From positions 1 through 64,000 of IMG/VR virus record IMGVR_UViG_3300022602_000076: a DNA stretch of 64,000 nucleotides. One strand, given 5' to 3'. Positions within the stretch are counted from its first letter, which is position 1; the number at the start of each line of letters is the position of its first letter. The notes under the pieces were generated by a model, which searched no databases, had not been told where the DNA came from, and saw nothing but the letters and a program-made list of their open reading frames with translations. Positions 16,515 through 23,516 of the stretch are shown piece after piece. The translations under genes and the position numbers were made by a program. Origin of the DNA: a virus.

Positions 16515-16730
16515 TCTGCGTCTGACTATGCGTCCACGAGTCAGATCGTAAGGACTAAATTCCATTTCGACTGTGTCGCCGGCTAGAACTTTGATATTAT
16601 GTTGGCGCATACGCCCATTTAATGTTGCCAATATGGGTTTGTCAAACCCATCTACTTTTATCCTGTATGTGGTGTTGCGTAAGACTTCTGCTACTACACC
16701 TTCCATTTTTATAAAATCGTCTTTACTCAA
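16512..16730 (-). CDS. infA: Translation initiation factor IF-1-like protein
   Basis: 72 residues, the usual size for IF-1, with the OB-fold sequence KMEGVVAEVLRNTTYRIKVDG, LNGRMRQHNIKVLAGDTVEMEFSPYDLTRGRIVRRR. IF-1 binds the ribosomal A site and helps start selection. It overlaps the upstream WYL_2-like gene by 8 nt. A phage copy could bias initiation, notable here because leaderless mRNAs are predicted. Confidence 0.93.
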   Translation of the reverse strand: MSKDDFIKMEGVVAEVLRNTTYRIKVDGFDKPILATLNGRMRQHNIKVLAGDTVEMEFSPYDLTRGRIVRRR

Positions 16731-17082
16731 TTGAGAACGCTATCTTTCGTAATCTGTCCCATCTAAAGCTACGCCACCCATTGGCGTTGCAATCCCAAAC
16801 TACACAAGTTTCTTTTTTGTCTATTAGTTTGGATTCGTTTGCGGGTTCTTTATTTACATGTTTAGCGCCTAATGACTCGTTTAAGGTACAGGTCATTGAA
16901 CGCACAGTACCATCAGCTTTGGTAAACTCAATTTGAACTGTTGATTCATTGAGCGTACCGTACATCCAGTTTCTAAGTTCTTGGCGGCCAGCATCATCTG
17001 CTTCTTGGTACCAGTTTCCTGTCTCTCCTTGAAGTAAACGCCAAGTTTCGTTTTTATTAAATTCTTCTGGGCTAAATGTCAT
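16723..17082 (-). CDS. WYL_2/Sm-like SH3-barrel protein (119 aa)
   Basis: The centre STVQIEFTKADGTVRSMTCTL and the end CVVWDCNANGWRSFRWDRL fit the WYL_2 (Sm-like SH3 beta-barrel) family seen in many phages. Function unknown, possibly nucleic-acid binding. The start overlaps the upstream gene as ATGA. Confidence 0.65.
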   Translation of the reverse strand: MTFSPEEFNKNETWRLLQGETGNWYQEADDAGRQELRNWMYGTLNESTVQIEFTKADGTVRSMTCTLNESLGAKHVNKEPANESKLIDKKETCVVWDCNANGWRSFRWDRLRKIAFSIE

Positions 17083-17471
17083 CGTCTCATCCTTGAAATA
17101 TCTACGGCTTGTTCGTCTGAAAAAACTGGCACGGCATTGCTCTTGTGCATGGTAGCAATACCTTTGACTTTGGTTCCTGTGTAAACTTTAGGTGCGGCCA
17201 ATGTGGCTACTCCGGCACCAGAATTTAAACTGGGAATATGATTGGTGGTTGTGCGGCCAGCCGGTGTGCTGAGCTTGTAGGTCAAGGGCTCGGCTTTTAG
17301 TGCACGACTGCGCCGTTTTTCGTCAGCATCTATACCTTGTTTTTTAAGCAATTCTTTCCAACTGGCTTCTAATTCACGGGCTTTGCGAGCTTCGTCTGCA
17401 TTGCGGAATTTTACTTTGCCCTTGCGTTTGCCGTTCAAACTCAAACTAGGGTGGTGTAAGTGCATGCTCAT
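17079..17471 (-). CDS. Conserved basic phage protein (130 aa)
   Basis: MSMHLHHPSLSLNGKRKGKVKF, a Lys/Arg/Glu helix, then GVATLAAPKVYTGTKVKGIATMHKSNAVPVF and a basic end. I recall this arrangement from many aquatic phages but no function. First gene behind the sigma70 promoter at 17501-17529; leads into the IF-1/SOD/IscA cluster. Confidence 0.75.
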   Translation of the reverse strand: MSMHLHHPSLSLNGKRKGKVKFRNADEARKARELEASWKELLKKQGIDADEKRRSRALKAEPLTYKLSTPAGRTTTNHIPSLNSGAGVATLAAPKVYTGTKVKGIATMHKSNAVPVFSDEQAVDISRMRR

Positions 17472-17500
17472 AGGATCAACTTGTAGTTAAATATGCATAT

Positions 17501-17529
17501 ATTATAACACAAATTGATCCCAGAGTCAA
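17501..17529 (-). promoter_or_regulatory. Sigma70 promoter with extended -10
   Basis: TTGACT (17524-17529), 17-bp spacer ending TGT, TATAAT (17501-17506). About 30 nt upstream of the ATG at 17471. Confidence 0.75.
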
Positions 17530-17532
17530 CCG

Positions 17533-17856
17533 TTATTTGAACAGTATTAACGCCATTAAACCGGCTTGAATCATAAAACCCACACCAATTGTAATGATAT
17601 TTAGAGCATCTTTGAGTATGACTGCTCGTCCAAACATTAGTATAAGCCCAGCCCACATGAAAAGCACAATGTCCAAATTGGGTGTGCGATCACTGAGTCC
17701 AGATAGCAAACTCAACAAAGTGGGAATAGTGGCGCAATGAATAATAACTGTGGCCAACCATCCCAGAGTTTCTGCTGAAATTTTAGGCAAGTGCTCATCG
17801 ATAAATTGTCTCAGACCTTGAACTGCTAGTTCAATTTGTACAAGTCCAAACTTCAT
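17533..17856 (-). CDS. Phage membrane protein (107 aa)
   Basis: An amphipathic N-terminal part, then three to four membrane segments (TLGWLATVIIHCATIPTLLS, VLFMWAGLILMFG, ITIGVGFMIQAGLMALIL). It overlaps the cell-wall hydrolase gene as ATGA. Co-expression with a peptidoglycan hydrolase fits a lysis role such as holin, but no family was recognised. Confidence 0.7.
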   Translation of the reverse strand: MKFGLVQIELAVQGLRQFIDEHLPKISAETLGWLATVIIHCATIPTLLSLLSGLSDRTPNLDIVLFMWAGLILMFGRAVILKDALNIITIGVGFMIQAGLMALILFK

Positions 17857-18431
17857 ACTCGTTCTCCATAAAATATGTGATGTCCAATTTGAGCAATGGG
17901 TGGTTTACTCCATTGCGGTTTTAAATAGTCTGCATGAAAATACATGGCCTTTTGCAGGCTGGGCAAGCGAAAGCCTTCCAACAATACTTTTTTGGCTACT
18001 TCTTCGCTTTCTTTCCAAAGTACTCCGTACACTGGTTTTGTTTTGTATGTTCCATCGCAGTACCAGCTGAACTGGCAAATTACTTTTTCGTAAACAACAT
18101 TTTTTTGGTAAACCACGCCACAGATGTCATGCGCAAAATGTCCAGACTCAACTCTGTTCATAGTGACCTGTGCCACTGCTACTTTGCCTTCAAATGACTC
18201 GCTGGCTGCTTCCCAGTAGATGTTGCGGGTTAGGCAATCTAATTGTTGTGTGCGCTCTTTTACGCTGACATGATCCAGTTGCCATGTCTCGTTGTCTGCT
18301 TTTAGATCGTTAAGACGATGAGTTGTTACATTTACAACTACCACGATAACCATCAAAAGACTTACAAATTTTACTAGTACACTACCCCACTTTTCTAAGA
18401 TGGTGCAGATGCTGTTGGTTGATTTAGTCAA
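17853..18431 (-). CDS. SleB-type cell-wall hydrolase (membrane-anchored)
   Basis: 192 residues from a TTG start with GGAGA upstream. Residues about 18-35 form a signal anchor (FVSLLMVIVVVVNVTT). The hydrolase_2/SleB domain follows: LTRNIYWEAASESFEGKVAVAQVTMNR with the catalytic Glu, then VVYQKNVVYEKVICQFSWYCDG. It cleaves peptidoglycan after export and is a likely lysis or entry enzyme. A hairpin with T-run lies just upstream of the gene. Confidence 0.88.
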   Translation of the reverse strand: MTKSTNSICTILEKWGSVLVKFVSLLMVIVVVVNVTTHRLNDLKADNETWQLDHVSVKERTQQLDCLTRNIYWEAASESFEGKVAVAQVTMNRVESGHFAHDICGVVYQKNVVYEKVICQFSWYCDGTYKTKPVYGVLWKESEEVAKKVLLEGFRLPSLQKAMYFHADYLKPQWSKPPIAQIGHHIFYGERV

Positions 18432-18457
18432 CTTGTTCTCCTTTTAATTGGATTGAT

Positions 18458-18536
18458 AAAAAGGGGCAGATGTATGATTGTGATCTATTGCTAACATGTA
18501 AATTAGCAGATTTGTTTTTCTGCCCCCACAAATACT
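18458..18536 (-). terminator. Hairpin terminator or attenuator before the cell-wall hydrolase
   Basis: On the minus strand GGGGCAGA (18529-18536) can pair with TCTGCCCC (18463-18470), followed by a run of five T. Inside, GCAGA can instead pair with TCTGC (18506-18510), and CTAA/TTAG form a third small stem. The alternatives are mutually exclusive, so it may be a plain terminator or an attenuator. Confidence 0.5.
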
Positions 18537-18604
18537 TAGTTTTGACTTTGTTAATGGACCAATATACTGGGTATTTCGGCCCATTTTTGTCGTTAACTAC
18601 ATAC

Positions 18605-19093
18605 TTAATCAATTTTTGGTGGGGGCATGGCTTTGAGCTTTTCCCACATGTCGGCTTTTTCTTTGATCTGCTTTTCCAAGGCACGATATTGATCACCCAG
18701 CTCTCTAAGCTCGTCCCAATCAGCTTCAAGTTTGGTGTTTGGGTGCAGGATGTTCAGTCGAGATTCAATGTTGGCCAGCATGTCCATCAAGCTGACTTCA
18801 TTGACAATGATATCAGCATCTTTGCCGTTTAGCACTATTTTGGCACTAGGTTCTATAGTAGACCATCCAGCACTGGCACTGTTGCTGACTATATAAGGAC
18901 TCTGGCTGATGCCAGAAGTGATACCACTGGCCATTGTGGTGCTCCAATTGTAGTTGCCAAAAGTACCTGTGCTGATTGATAAGTCAGGAGTACCGCAACT
19001 CAAACTGATTGTGTCCACAGTGTCTGAGCCGCTGTCAGCGAAACTGATTCCCAGTCTATCTGCTAGTTCTTTGACTCCGTTTGAATCTGACAT
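18605..19093 (-). CDS. Phage structural-type protein with C-terminal coiled coil (162 aa)
   Basis: A Ser/Thr/Gly-rich N-terminal half of fibre type is joined to a conserved helical end (KLEADWDELRELGDQYRALEKQIKEK). The latter is recurrent in aquatic T4-like phages. Follows the histone-like gene with a 2-nt gap. Function unknown. Confidence 0.7.
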   Translation of the reverse strand: MSDSNGVKELADRLGISFADSGSDTVDTISLSCGTPDLSISTGTFGNYNWSTTMASGITSGISQSPYIVSNSASAGWSTIEPSAKIVLNGKDADIIVNEVSLMDMLANIESRLNILHPNTKLEADWDELRELGDQYRALEKQIKEKADMWEKLKAMPPPKID

Positions 19094-19095
19094 GT

Positions 19096-19284
19096 TTACT
19101 TGGCAGTACTCAAAGCTTCTTTTTCAGCGGTAATTTCTTTGCGACGCTCTTTGATGCCTTTGCTCATTTCTTGCAGAGCTTTTCTAGCACGGGCAGCGGC
19201 AGCTTTGACACCTTTGTCTGTGAACTTTGCATTTTCAGCAAGGTAAGTTTCATAAGCGGCTACGATTTGTTCATGTTGTGTCAT
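19096..19284 (-). CDS. Histone H1-like small basic protein
   Basis: 62 residues, helical: FTDKGVKAAAARARKALQEMSKGIKERRKEI. This KGVKAAAxRARKAL pattern occurs in small bacterial and phage proteins annotated as histone-like or as transcription coactivators. DNA binding is plausible from charge. AAAGGAAA precedes the ATG and a strong promoter lies at 19310-19337. Confidence 0.7.
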   Translation of the reverse strand: MTQHEQIVAAYETYLAENAKFTDKGVKAAAARARKALQEMSKGIKERRKEITAEKEALSTAK

Positions 19285-19309
19285 TTGTGTTTCCTTTAAA
19301 TGTATAGTA

Positions 19310-19337
19310 ATTATACGGCATTTTGCACACTTGTCAA
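19310..19337 (-). promoter_or_regulatory. Consensus sigma70 promoter
   Basis: TTGACA (19332-19337), 16-bp spacer, TATAAT (19310-19315); about 20-nt leader to the ATG at 19284. Confidence 0.8.
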
Positions 19338-19344
19338 ATTTTGT

Positions 19345-19587
19345 TTAACCAGAGATGTGCCGGCGGTTCCATGTGTCCCATATGGTAACATCGTCCCAAT
19401 CGTGTTTCCATGTGACCATGAACAAGTTCAAAGTATTGTGATCAAATAGATGCATGCGACCATCATCTATTCGTGCCTTGGCACTTTTGTTATTGTTTAT
19501 CCATGCCGAAAAAAGATTTTTTGCTTGTGGTGATCGTAAGATTATTATAAACATAGCTTCGCCATGCTTATTGTTTGGTTGTGCCAT
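19345..19587 (-). CDS. Hypothetical phage protein (80 aa)
   Basis: Small alpha/beta protein with HGEAMFIIILRSPQAKNLFSAW and a Trp/Asp-rich end. It lies directly after the gene ending at 19589 with one base between. Not recognised. Confidence 0.6.
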   Translation of the reverse strand: MAQPNNKHGEAMFIIILRSPQAKNLFSAWINNNKSAKARIDDGRMHLFDHNTLNLFMVTWKHDWDDVTIWDTWNRRHISG

Positions 19588-19588
19588 A

Positions 19589-19834
19589 TTAATGTAATTG
19601 TTGGTTCACTGGACTTAGTTTTGCAAACTCAGTGACTCTTTCAACATACTTAGCAAATTCTGCATCTACAATGACTTCTTCGTTGTCATGCTCTTCTGCA
19701 GTTTCGTTTGGTACGCCTAGAATACGCATAAGTCCACCCATGTGAATCTTGGTAATGCCCTCACGATACAAGACCAACATCAAGTGCATGGTAGCCAATC
19801 GAATAAGTTCTTCTTGTGTTTCGTCGTCGAGCAT
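19589..19834 (-). CDS. Hypothetical helical protein (81 aa)
   Basis: The likely start is MLDDETQEEL at 19834; a longer reading runs toward the terminator at 19868-19889. Helical, acidic, with EELIRLATMHLMLVLYREG and LMRILGVP. Not recognised. Confidence 0.6.
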   Translation of the reverse strand: MLDDETQEELIRLATMHLMLVLYREGITKIHMGGLMRILGVPNETAEEHDNEEVIVDAEFAKYVERVTEFAKLSPVNQQLH

Positions 19835-19866
19835 GTTATTAATTATGATAAATTTTAAAGTCGTAA

Positions 19867-19889
19867 AAAATGGCACCGAAGTGCCATTT
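19867..19889 (-). terminator. Rho-independent terminator with UUCG loop
   Basis: Minus-strand 9-bp stem AAATGGCAC/GTGCCATTT with a TTCG loop and a T-run, 18 nt after the stop of the gene at 19907. Confidence 0.85.
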
Positions 19890-19906
19890 GTGCGTGCAAA
19901 GTAAAA

Positions 19907-20260
19907 TTAAGCTTCTACTGCTGTGTCTACTGTGGTAGATTTTGCAGGAGCTTTGGTTGTTTTCACACTTGAAGCACTGACCTTCAACTCACCTTTCTTA
20001 GCAAGTTTGGCCTTTTCTGCTAATTTATTGGCCACTGCATAACCAGCATCACCTTCTGTGATACCTTGAGTCTGCAAATATTGAAGAGCTTCCAACTTAG
20101 TCATTGCATGTGGAAGTTCAATCAAGTTAATATCTGTGCAACCTGCTTTGTTCAAAATCTTATGACGAGCTACTAAGTCGTTGGCGAAACGAGCCTTAGT
20201 TGTGCCATCAGGATTAGTTGCGGTGCCTGCTACGGAGAAGAGTTTTTCAGTTGTTGACAT
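19907..20260 (-). CDS. Conserved phage protein (117 aa)
   Basis: MSTTEKLFSVAGTA with TKARFANDLVARHKIL and INLIELPHAMTKLEALQYL, then a Lys/Ala/Thr-rich tail. A protein of this type recurs in aquatic T4-like phages (from memory); no function known. The start at 20260 is preferred because AAAGGCAAC precedes it. It is a single-gene unit between the promoter at 20331-20359 and the terminator at 19867-19889. Confidence 0.75.
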   Translation of the reverse strand: MSTTEKLFSVAGTATNPDGTTKARFANDLVARHKILNKAGCTDINLIELPHAMTKLEALQYLQTQGITEGDAGYAVANKLAEKAKLAKKGELKVSASSVKTTKAPAKSTTVDTAVEA

Positions 20261-20330
20261 AGTGTTGCCTTTCAATGTTGCCTGTAAAGTTTAAGTTTAA
20301 AATCAATGCTAGTTTTGCTAACATATCTAA

Positions 20331-20359
20331 ATTATAACATAAAGTGGTTTTGTGGTCAA
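20331..20359 (-). promoter_or_regulatory. Sigma70 promoter of the TTGACC family
   Basis: TTGACC (20354-20359), 17-bp spacer, TATAAT (20331-20336), about 65-nt leader to the ATG at 20260. Confidence 0.75.
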
Positions 20360-20397
20360 TCATTTTATGTTATTTAGATTCTTCAATTTGCCCAAAA

Positions 20398-20526
20398 TCA
20401 CTGTGCTAGTGTTTGGGCTTGTGTTTTGACCGTTTCGACCCCATGGTCCATGATCCGAGCCACGCCCGAAAAACCCACGGTTGCCACAATCAATCCCAGT
20501 ATAAAACCAATTAAGAGTTTGCTCAT
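20398..20526 (-). CDS. Small membrane protein (42 aa)
   Basis: Reads MSKLLIGFILGLIVATVGFS, one membrane helix, then a short polar tail ending TVKTQAQTLAQ. The ATG overlaps the stop of the upstream 44-aa gene as ATGA, so it is very probably translated. No family recognised. Confidence 0.65.
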   Translation of the reverse strand: MSKLLIGFILGLIVATVGFSGVARIMDHGVETVKTQAQTLAQ

Positions 20527-20657
20527 GATAATACCTCTTCTAAAATCACATCATTGTAACCTTGTGCAATCCATTCTTTGTAGACCGCTTTGGCTTGATT
20601 TAAATTGTTGCCTTCATAATCGGCTACACCACCTACCCAAACAATAAATTCACTCAT
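20523..20657 (-). CDS. Small phage protein (44 aa) of the VWVGGV type
   Basis: Reads MSEFIVWVGGVADYEGNNLN, then QAKAVYKEWIAQGYNDVILEEV. This resembles small phage proteins with an IVWVGGV start and a WIxxGYDDVxxE end. The ATG overlaps the upstream stop (ATGA) and the stop overlaps the next start (ATGA). Confidence 0.75.
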   Translation of the reverse strand: MSEFIVWVGGVADYEGNNLNQAKAVYKEWIAQGYNDVILEEVLS

Positions 20658-21367
20658 AGTGTTCCTTTGTGTATGACTGTCACCCTGTTGAGTTGAGTGG
20701 TAGCATTGTCACGGTGAGCTTTGACAGTGCCACGGATTTTCACGCCAGGTCCTAGATCTATAGGAGCACGATAGCTGAAAAACACACTGCGGTTTTCAGT
20801 GTCTACCGCGGTTATGAACCAGACATTATAGTTCAAATTGTATGAAGTTCTCAATACTTCAATTTCCAAGTTAACCTTGGCGCCAACCGTGCTGACATGT
20901 TCGTTGACAGTTTGACGCAGTCTTGAGTCTGTTTCTGCTCGGGCCTGGCCACGAGCCTGGCTGGCAGGCAAGCATGGTACCACCGCCAGTGCTAACTTGT
21001 CAATGTTGGAATCAAAGTTTTCTGTGACGGCCAGGACCTTTTGCACACTCAAATCAAAATCGCTGAGTCGACCTCGGAGTGCTTTGAAAGTAACATCGCC
21101 ACGCACCCAGTCTAAACATTCTTGTCCGGCCTGGATGTCACCAGCATCCAATCGATCAGGATTGGCCAGTAATTCTGCAAACACCTCACGATTTGTTCGA
21201 TACTTCAATACAGGAGGCTCCGCTTGAGTATCCCACTCAGGGGCTTTGATATAACGATTGCCATTGATACGATGAGCAGCTACTGCCGCGGCCCAAACAA
21301 CTGCAACAGAATATTGGATGCCGGGTACAACTCGACGAGCGGATTTTGACATGGTGTAATACTGCAT
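20654..21367 (-). CDS. Hypothetical protein with OB-fold-like C terminus (237 aa)
   Basis: Residues about 190-237, VFFSYRAPIDLGPGVKIRGT with VKAHRDNATTQLNRVTVI, look like the small OB-like end found in several phage nucleic-acid proteins. The N-terminal part is helical and Arg-rich. The promoter and AGGAG cassette at 21371-21426 precede it. Function unknown; nucleic-acid binding is a guess from the end domain. Confidence 0.65.
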   Translation of the reverse strand: MQYYTMSKSARRVVPGIQYSVAVVWAAAVAAHRINGNRYIKAPEWDTQAEPPVLKYRTNREVFAELLANPDRLDAGDIQAGQECLDWVRGDVTFKALRGRLSDFDLSVQKVLAVTENFDSNIDKLALAVVPCLPASQARGQARAETDSRLRQTVNEHVSTVGAKVNLEIEVLRTSYNLNYNVWFITAVDTENRSVFFSYRAPIDLGPGVKIRGTVKAHRDNATTQLNRVTVIHKGTL

Positions 21368-21370
21368 TTA

Positions 21371-21426
21371 TTGCTCCTGTTTTCTTACTATGCTGTTATT
21401 ATAGCAAAACGGTGATTTTTGGTCAA
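21371..21426 (-). repeat. Promoter/RBS cassette, copy 1 (56-bp perfect direct repeat)
   Basis: Identical over 56 bp to 21647-21702. It contains, on the minus strand, TTGACC (21421-21426), a 17-bp spacer, TATAAT (21398-21403) preceded by TGC (extended -10), and a CAGGAGCAA ribosome-binding site. Confidence 0.9.
21398..21426 (-). promoter_or_regulatory. Sigma70 promoter, TTGACC-N17-TATAAT
   Basis: Drives the gene starting at 21367 and its coupled small genes; leader about 25 nt including AGGAG. Confidence 0.82.
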
Positions 21427-21442
21427 TCTTTTTGTGTTGTTT

Positions 21443-21643
21443 TTACACAACATCAGGAGATCTGCGGGGACTTTGTTCCCAAACTGCATCATGCTCTGCT
21501 TGGGCACGAGCGACCATGGCACGAAACTCTGCTTGAAACGCAGGGCTGAAAGATTCAACCATTCTGACATGTTCCATATCAGCGACGGCTCCGCTCATTG
21601 CTGAAACTCTGTCTCTCCATTGTTCTGTTTCAAAACTGGCCAT
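21443..21643 (-). CDS. Hypothetical protein (66 aa)
   Basis: Starts MASFETEQWRDRVSAMSGAV at 21643, just after the AGGAG of the duplicated promoter cassette. A longer reading would be translated through the promoter and is rejected. Helical, charged, no family recognised. Confidence 0.7.
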   Translation of the reverse strand: MASFETEQWRDRVSAMSGAVADMEHVRMVESFSPAFQAEFRAMVARAQAEHDAVWEQSPRRSPDVV

Positions 21644-21646
21644 TTT

Positions 21647-21702
21647 TTGCTCCTGTTTTCTTACTATGCTGTTATTATAGCAAAACGGTGATTTTTGGTC
21701 AA
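21647..21702 (-). repeat. Promoter/RBS cassette, copy 2
   Basis: Perfect copy of 21371-21426, 276 bp away in the same orientation. Confidence 0.9.
21674..21702 (-). promoter_or_regulatory. Sigma70 promoter, TTGACC-N17-TATAAT
   Basis: -35 at 21697-21702, -10 at 21674-21679; drives the gene starting at 21643. The -35 abuts the 3' end of the next gene upstream (stop at 21699). Confidence 0.82.
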
Positions 21703-21926
21703 CCAAACGCTTTAAATAACCCTACAACACATATGGCTATTCCCACTGCATTGGTAACCATCTGTGGCTTATTTGCAACACGCAGGCTCCACACCATGTA
21801 CAGTGCGCCACCGCAGAACCCTGCTAGAATGTTCCAAGGATAAAGATTCAAGCTCATAAGCGTATACATGGCCATAAAACAGGCTGTTCCGGACCACTGT
21901 AAAATTTCGTTAGTATCTAATTTCAT
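21699..21926 (-). CDS. Small three-helix membrane protein (75 aa), SemiSWEET/PnuC-like
   Basis: Three hydrophobic helices: LQWSGTACFMAMYTLMSL, WNILAGFCGGALYMVWSL and AVGIAICVVGLF. Size and pattern (start with QW.G, Asn near helix 3) recall SemiSWEET-like half-transporters and similar phage proteins; transport is not shown. The -10 of its promoter lies 6 nt before the ATG with no ribosome-binding site, so it should be leaderless. Confidence 0.65.
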   Translation of the reverse strand: MKLDTNEILQWSGTACFMAMYTLMSLNLYPWNILAGFCGGALYMVWSLRVANKPQMVTNAVGIAICVVGLFKAFG

Positions 21927-21932
21927 AAACTA

Positions 21933-21961
21933 ATTATAGCAAAATGGGTGTTTTTGGTCAA
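21933..21961 (-). promoter_or_regulatory. Sigma70 promoter, leaderless start
   Basis: TTGACC (21956-21961), 17-bp spacer, extended -10 TGCTATAAT (TATAAT at 21933-21938), ATG after 6 nt. Confidence 0.8.
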
Positions 21962-22001
21962 CCAAAAAGTGTTGTTTTTTCGCCACACATTTGTGTTACA
22001 G

Positions 22002-22007
22002 TAAATA
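22002..22007 (+). promoter_or_regulatory. Late-promoter-like box TAAATA
   Basis: AGTAAATA ends 5 nt before the ATG at 22013; no ribosome-binding site between. Divergent from the promoter at 21933-21961. Confidence 0.45.
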
Positions 22008-22012
22008 TCAGT

Positions 22013-23095
22013 ATGATCTTAAACTGCCCAGTTCACTACTACGGATTCGCTGATTATGCGTTATCTGACTGGAATATACAGCTAGCTGACCCTGTTAAAA
22101 ATTGCAAATTTAAAATGGCCGCCATACCAGTTTTGTTGCAAGGAAACAAAGTGGACTTTTTCCTGGATCCATCATGCATGCCCAGTGATGCACCACCTGA
22201 TCGTCAAACGCCCTACATAGATCTCAGTGAATTTGATTTTGTAGTTCTCAGCGACAATGAATACGCATCTGCTGACGATATTAGAAAAGCAGTGGCCAGA
22301 CACAAAATCAAAAAGTATGTGGTGTCATTGGGTGCCTTGTGGCACAACGAAACTGTGGATGAATCTTGCATGGTGCATCGTCCTTGGTGGCCATTTTTGA
22401 CTGTGAACACCAACACCTATCAAGACACCAGTGGCACCAACAAACCTTACATGTTTGATGTACTGTTAGGCAGTCGTCGCTGGCACAGAGATTTTGTCAT
22501 GAAAGAATTCATACAATCCAATCTAATAGATCAAAATGTCATTACCTATAGAAATCTGCTGAAGGTACAAGATGTTGCTGAATACAATCGAACCAACAAT
22601 CAAAACTTTCCTGAAGTCGAAATTCCCTATCCCTGGGTTAATACAAATTATGATTCAGCCTGGGATCGACCCCTGTCCACAAACATATCCTGGGACCTGT
22701 ATCGCCACACCAATTATACCATAGTCACCGAAACCTTGTTTGAAGGTCCAACGGTTTTTGTCACAGAAAAAGTTGCCAAGCCCATTGTGGCTGAACGATT
22801 GTTTATTGTTTTTTCTGTGGACAGATATCTACAAAGATTACACGAAATGGGATTTCAAACATTTGATTCTGTGATTGACGAAAGTTATGACCTAGAACCA
22901 AATCTATCCAAACGCCTGGGTATGGCCATGGACCAAGTCAGATATCTGCACACTCAAGATCCTGACAAGATCAAAGAAAAAATACTGCCGATTGTAAAAC
23001 ACAATCATCTGAGACTGATAGAATTACAGCAACAGACACACCAAAGAATGGAAGATCTGTTGCGGCAACACATACCTGCTGAGTTTATTGCCTAA
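22013..23095 (+). CDS. Glycosyltransferase-like protein (exostosin/fucosyltransferase type), 360 aa
   Basis: The C-terminal half holds YTIVTETLFEGPTVFVTEKV, then AKPIVAERLFIVF and FQTFDSVIDESYD, the nucleotide-sugar binding pattern of exostosin/alpha-1,3-fucosyltransferase-like GT-B enzymes (VxEKxxxPIxxxxxFI). The same block recurs in the gene at 62453. The start at 22013 (MILNCPVHYYG) is preferred over an upstream one that would overlap the divergent promoter. It is the only plus-strand gene between 2.8 and 35 kb. Confidence 0.65.
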   Translation: MILNCPVHYYGFADYALSDWNIQLADPVKNCKFKMAAIPVLLQGNKVDFFLDPSCMPSDAPPDRQTPYIDLSEFDFVVLSDNEYASADDIRKAVARHKIKKYVVSLGALWHNETVDESCMVHRPWWPFLTVNTNTYQDTSGTNKPYMFDVLLGSRRWHRDFVMKEFIQSNLIDQNVITYRNLLKVQDVAEYNRTNNQNFPEVEIPYPWVNTNYDSAWDRPLSTNISWDLYRHTNYTIVTETLFEGPTVFVTEKVAKPIVAERLFIVFSVDRYLQRLHEMGFQTFDSVIDESYDLEPNLSKRLGMAMDQVRYLHTQDPDKIKEKILPIVKHNHLRLIELQQQTHQRMEDLLRQHIPAEFIA

Positions 23096-23098
23096 GAT

Positions 23099-23320
23099 TT
23101 ATTTGGCTTTGTAGGCCCGGTAGAAGTGCGGCTCATAGTCTGCATAGGAGCAGTAGGCCCATTCAACCTTGCGATCTCTCCACCAAAGATCTTTGTGCTC
23201 ACCTCGTAGTATATCTATCATCATGGCCTTGTTGTTTCGTGTGACCTGAGCTTTGGCCGAGGCTTCGCGCTCATACACTGTGACACACTGACCAGATTTG
23301 ACACGATATACTACGAACAT
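23099..23320 (-). CDS. Hypothetical protein (73 aa)
   Basis: Small basic alpha/beta protein: MFVVYRVKSGQCVTVYERE, then KAQVTRNNKAMMID. Converges with the glycosyltransferase-like gene. Not recognised. Confidence 0.65.
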   Translation of the reverse strand: MFVVYRVKSGQCVTVYEREASAKAQVTRNNKAMMIDILRGEHKDLWWRDRKVEWAYCSYADYEPHFYRAYKAK

Positions 23321-23321
23321 T

Positions 23322-23516
23322 TTATTTCTTCAATGAAACAGAAGTTTTAAAAACACCACCTAGTACTATGACCGCAAACCAGGTTTCAAGTGTGTAAGGA
23401 ATTGCCAATGTTGGGAAAAGAGCATTCAGGGCCCAGATAGTTGCCAAGGGTCCCGCAACGGCCAAGGCTATTACTGCCAACACTGCAACAACGATTCCTA
23501 TTTCTTTTGCGTTCAT
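23322..23516 (-). CDS. Small membrane protein (64 aa)
   Basis: Two hydrophobic helices (IGIVVAVLAVIALAVAGPLA and TWFAVIVLGGVF) and a basic C terminus (KTSVSLKK). Its ATG adjoins the stop of the upstream gene. Not recognised. Confidence 0.7.
   Translation of the reverse strand: MNAKEIGIVVAVLAVIALAVAGPLATIWALNALFPTLAIPYTLETWFAVIVLGGVFKTSVSLKK

Noticed and set aside
18424-18729. 101-residue minus-strand frame over the hydrolase leader
   Set aside because: It overlaps the hairpin region and the end of the coiled-coil gene, has an unnatural composition and no ribosome-binding site.
21443-21706. Longer N terminus (MVDQKSPFC...) for the 66-aa gene
   Set aside because: The extra codons are the promoter cassette itself (TATAAT and TTGACC) and lie upstream of the AGGAG site; the same applies to the upstream extensions at 24601-24663 and 24980-25042.
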